A DNA stretch of 21,817 nt, taken from Clostridiales bacterium. GTDB lineage: Bacteria > Bacillota > Clostridia > Oscillospirales > Oscillospiraceae. The DNA is taken from NCBI GenBank assembly GCA_004553545.1, contig SFLD01000033.1:1-21817 (forward strand), given 5' to 3'. The notes under the pieces were generated by a model, which worked only from the letters and a program-made list of their open reading frames with translations, made no database searches and was not told where the DNA came from. This document shows positions 21,311 through 21,817 of this stretch, piece by piece (the stretch's first letter is position 1; every line of letters begins with the position of its first letter). The position numbers were made by a program, and so were the translations under genes.

Positions 21311-21817
21311 TTACAGGTCCAGCATGCCCATGAGGGCGATGCCGATGACGATGAGCCCGATCATGCCATAGTGCTTCCAGGAGAGCTTCTCCTTCAGGAA
21401 GAGGCGGCTCCAGAGGACGGACGCCGCGCAGTAGGAGGCGATGATGGGCGCGGACATGGCGAGATGGCTGGTGTCCGAGATGGCGTAGATGTAGGCGAAC
21501 TGGCCTGCCGTCTCGCAGATGGCGCCCAGGTACTTGGGCCCTTCCAGCCGGGGGATGAGCGTATCCTTCCGGATGAGCACCACGTAGACGAAGCAGACCA
21601 CCGCCGCCGCCAGGAACGTCAGCTCATAGGCGCAGTTGGCGCTGGCGGCCGCGAGATCCACACATTCCTTCCGGGTGGCGGCCATGCCGGCGGCCAGGAA
21701 GCGATCCGTCAGGATCTCCAGCACCCGGTTGTCGGCAAAGGTGCCGGCGGCGTCCAGCAGGCAGTAGGCCACCGGCAGGGCCAGGGCCAGGAAGCTCTTG
21801 GCGTACTTGTAGTTGCC
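21311..21817 (-). CDS. EamA/DMT-type transporter, C-terminal part
   Basis: The frame is open to the right edge of the window, so the N-terminal part is missing; 168 residues are visible. About five membrane helices are seen. The last part is the typical EamA ending: SAPIIASYCAASVLWSRLFLKEKLSWKHYGMIGLIVIGIALMGM, with the conserved LKEKLS and helix-breaking Gly. The family exports small metabolites; the substrate cannot be told. It is convergent with the phosphatidyltransferase gene and shares its terminator. Confidence 0.85.
   Translation of the reverse strand, partial: GNYKYAKSFLALALPVAYCLLDAAGTFADNRVLEILTDRFLAAGMAATRKECVDLAAASANCAYELTFLAAAVVCFVYVVLIRKDTLIPRLEGPKYLGAICETAGQFAYIYAISDTSHLAMSAPIIASYCAASVLWSRLFLKEKLSWKHYGMIGLIVIGIALMGMLDL

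Overview
The window is GC-rich DNA from a Gram-positive bacterium, most likely a member of the Clostridia close to Oscillospiraceae. I infer this from the gene families, the T-box leader, the AGGAGG-type ribosome binding sites and the consensus sigma-A promoters. I could not run a database search, so the family name is a judgement. No phage, insertion sequence, tRNA or CRISPR array is visible.

Layout. Positions 1-137 hold the 3' end of a 5S rRNA gene and its terminator, so an rRNA operon ends here. After an empty stretch come a membrane-anchored XRE regulator (661-1371), then on the minus strand TspO (1406-1882), a DUF1275/YoaK membrane protein (1963-2748), a compact structured element with paired ends (2832-3000) and a LysR regulator (3028-3939). 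The LysR gene is divergent from a complete F-type ATP synthase operon (4191-10390), in the order a, c, b, delta/alpha fusion, gamma, beta, epsilon. A separate strong promoter drives ftsH (10586-12406).

From 12401 to 13705 there is no gene. The DNA is mostly a series of near-perfect hairpins, several of them related copies. A minus-strand GNAT gene with a possible 10-codon leader peptide follows (13706-14171). Next is a methionine ABC transporter operon, metN-metI-metQ, on the minus strand (16920 to 14301) under a T-box leader with an AUG specifier. Then come a minus-strand XRE protein with a regular 15-residue repeat carrying a cysteine every 15 residues (17529-18359), a DUF368 lipid-carrier transporter (18700-19545), a three-gene plus-strand unit (unknown protein, GNAT, CDP-alcohol phosphatidyltransferase; 19647-21267), and a partial EamA-type transporter running off the right edge.

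Most notable points. The alpha subunit of the ATP synthase carries the C-terminal domain of the delta subunit at its N-terminus, and the N-terminal delta domain is absent from the operon, which implies an altered stator. The c subunit has a signal-peptide-like N-terminus. A perfect T-N11-A dyad lies just upstream of the -35 box of the atp promoter, next to the LysR gene, suggesting LysR control of ATP synthase. The 169-bp structured element at 2832-3000 looks like a noncoding RNA. The cysteine-ladder XRE protein is an unusual domain combination.
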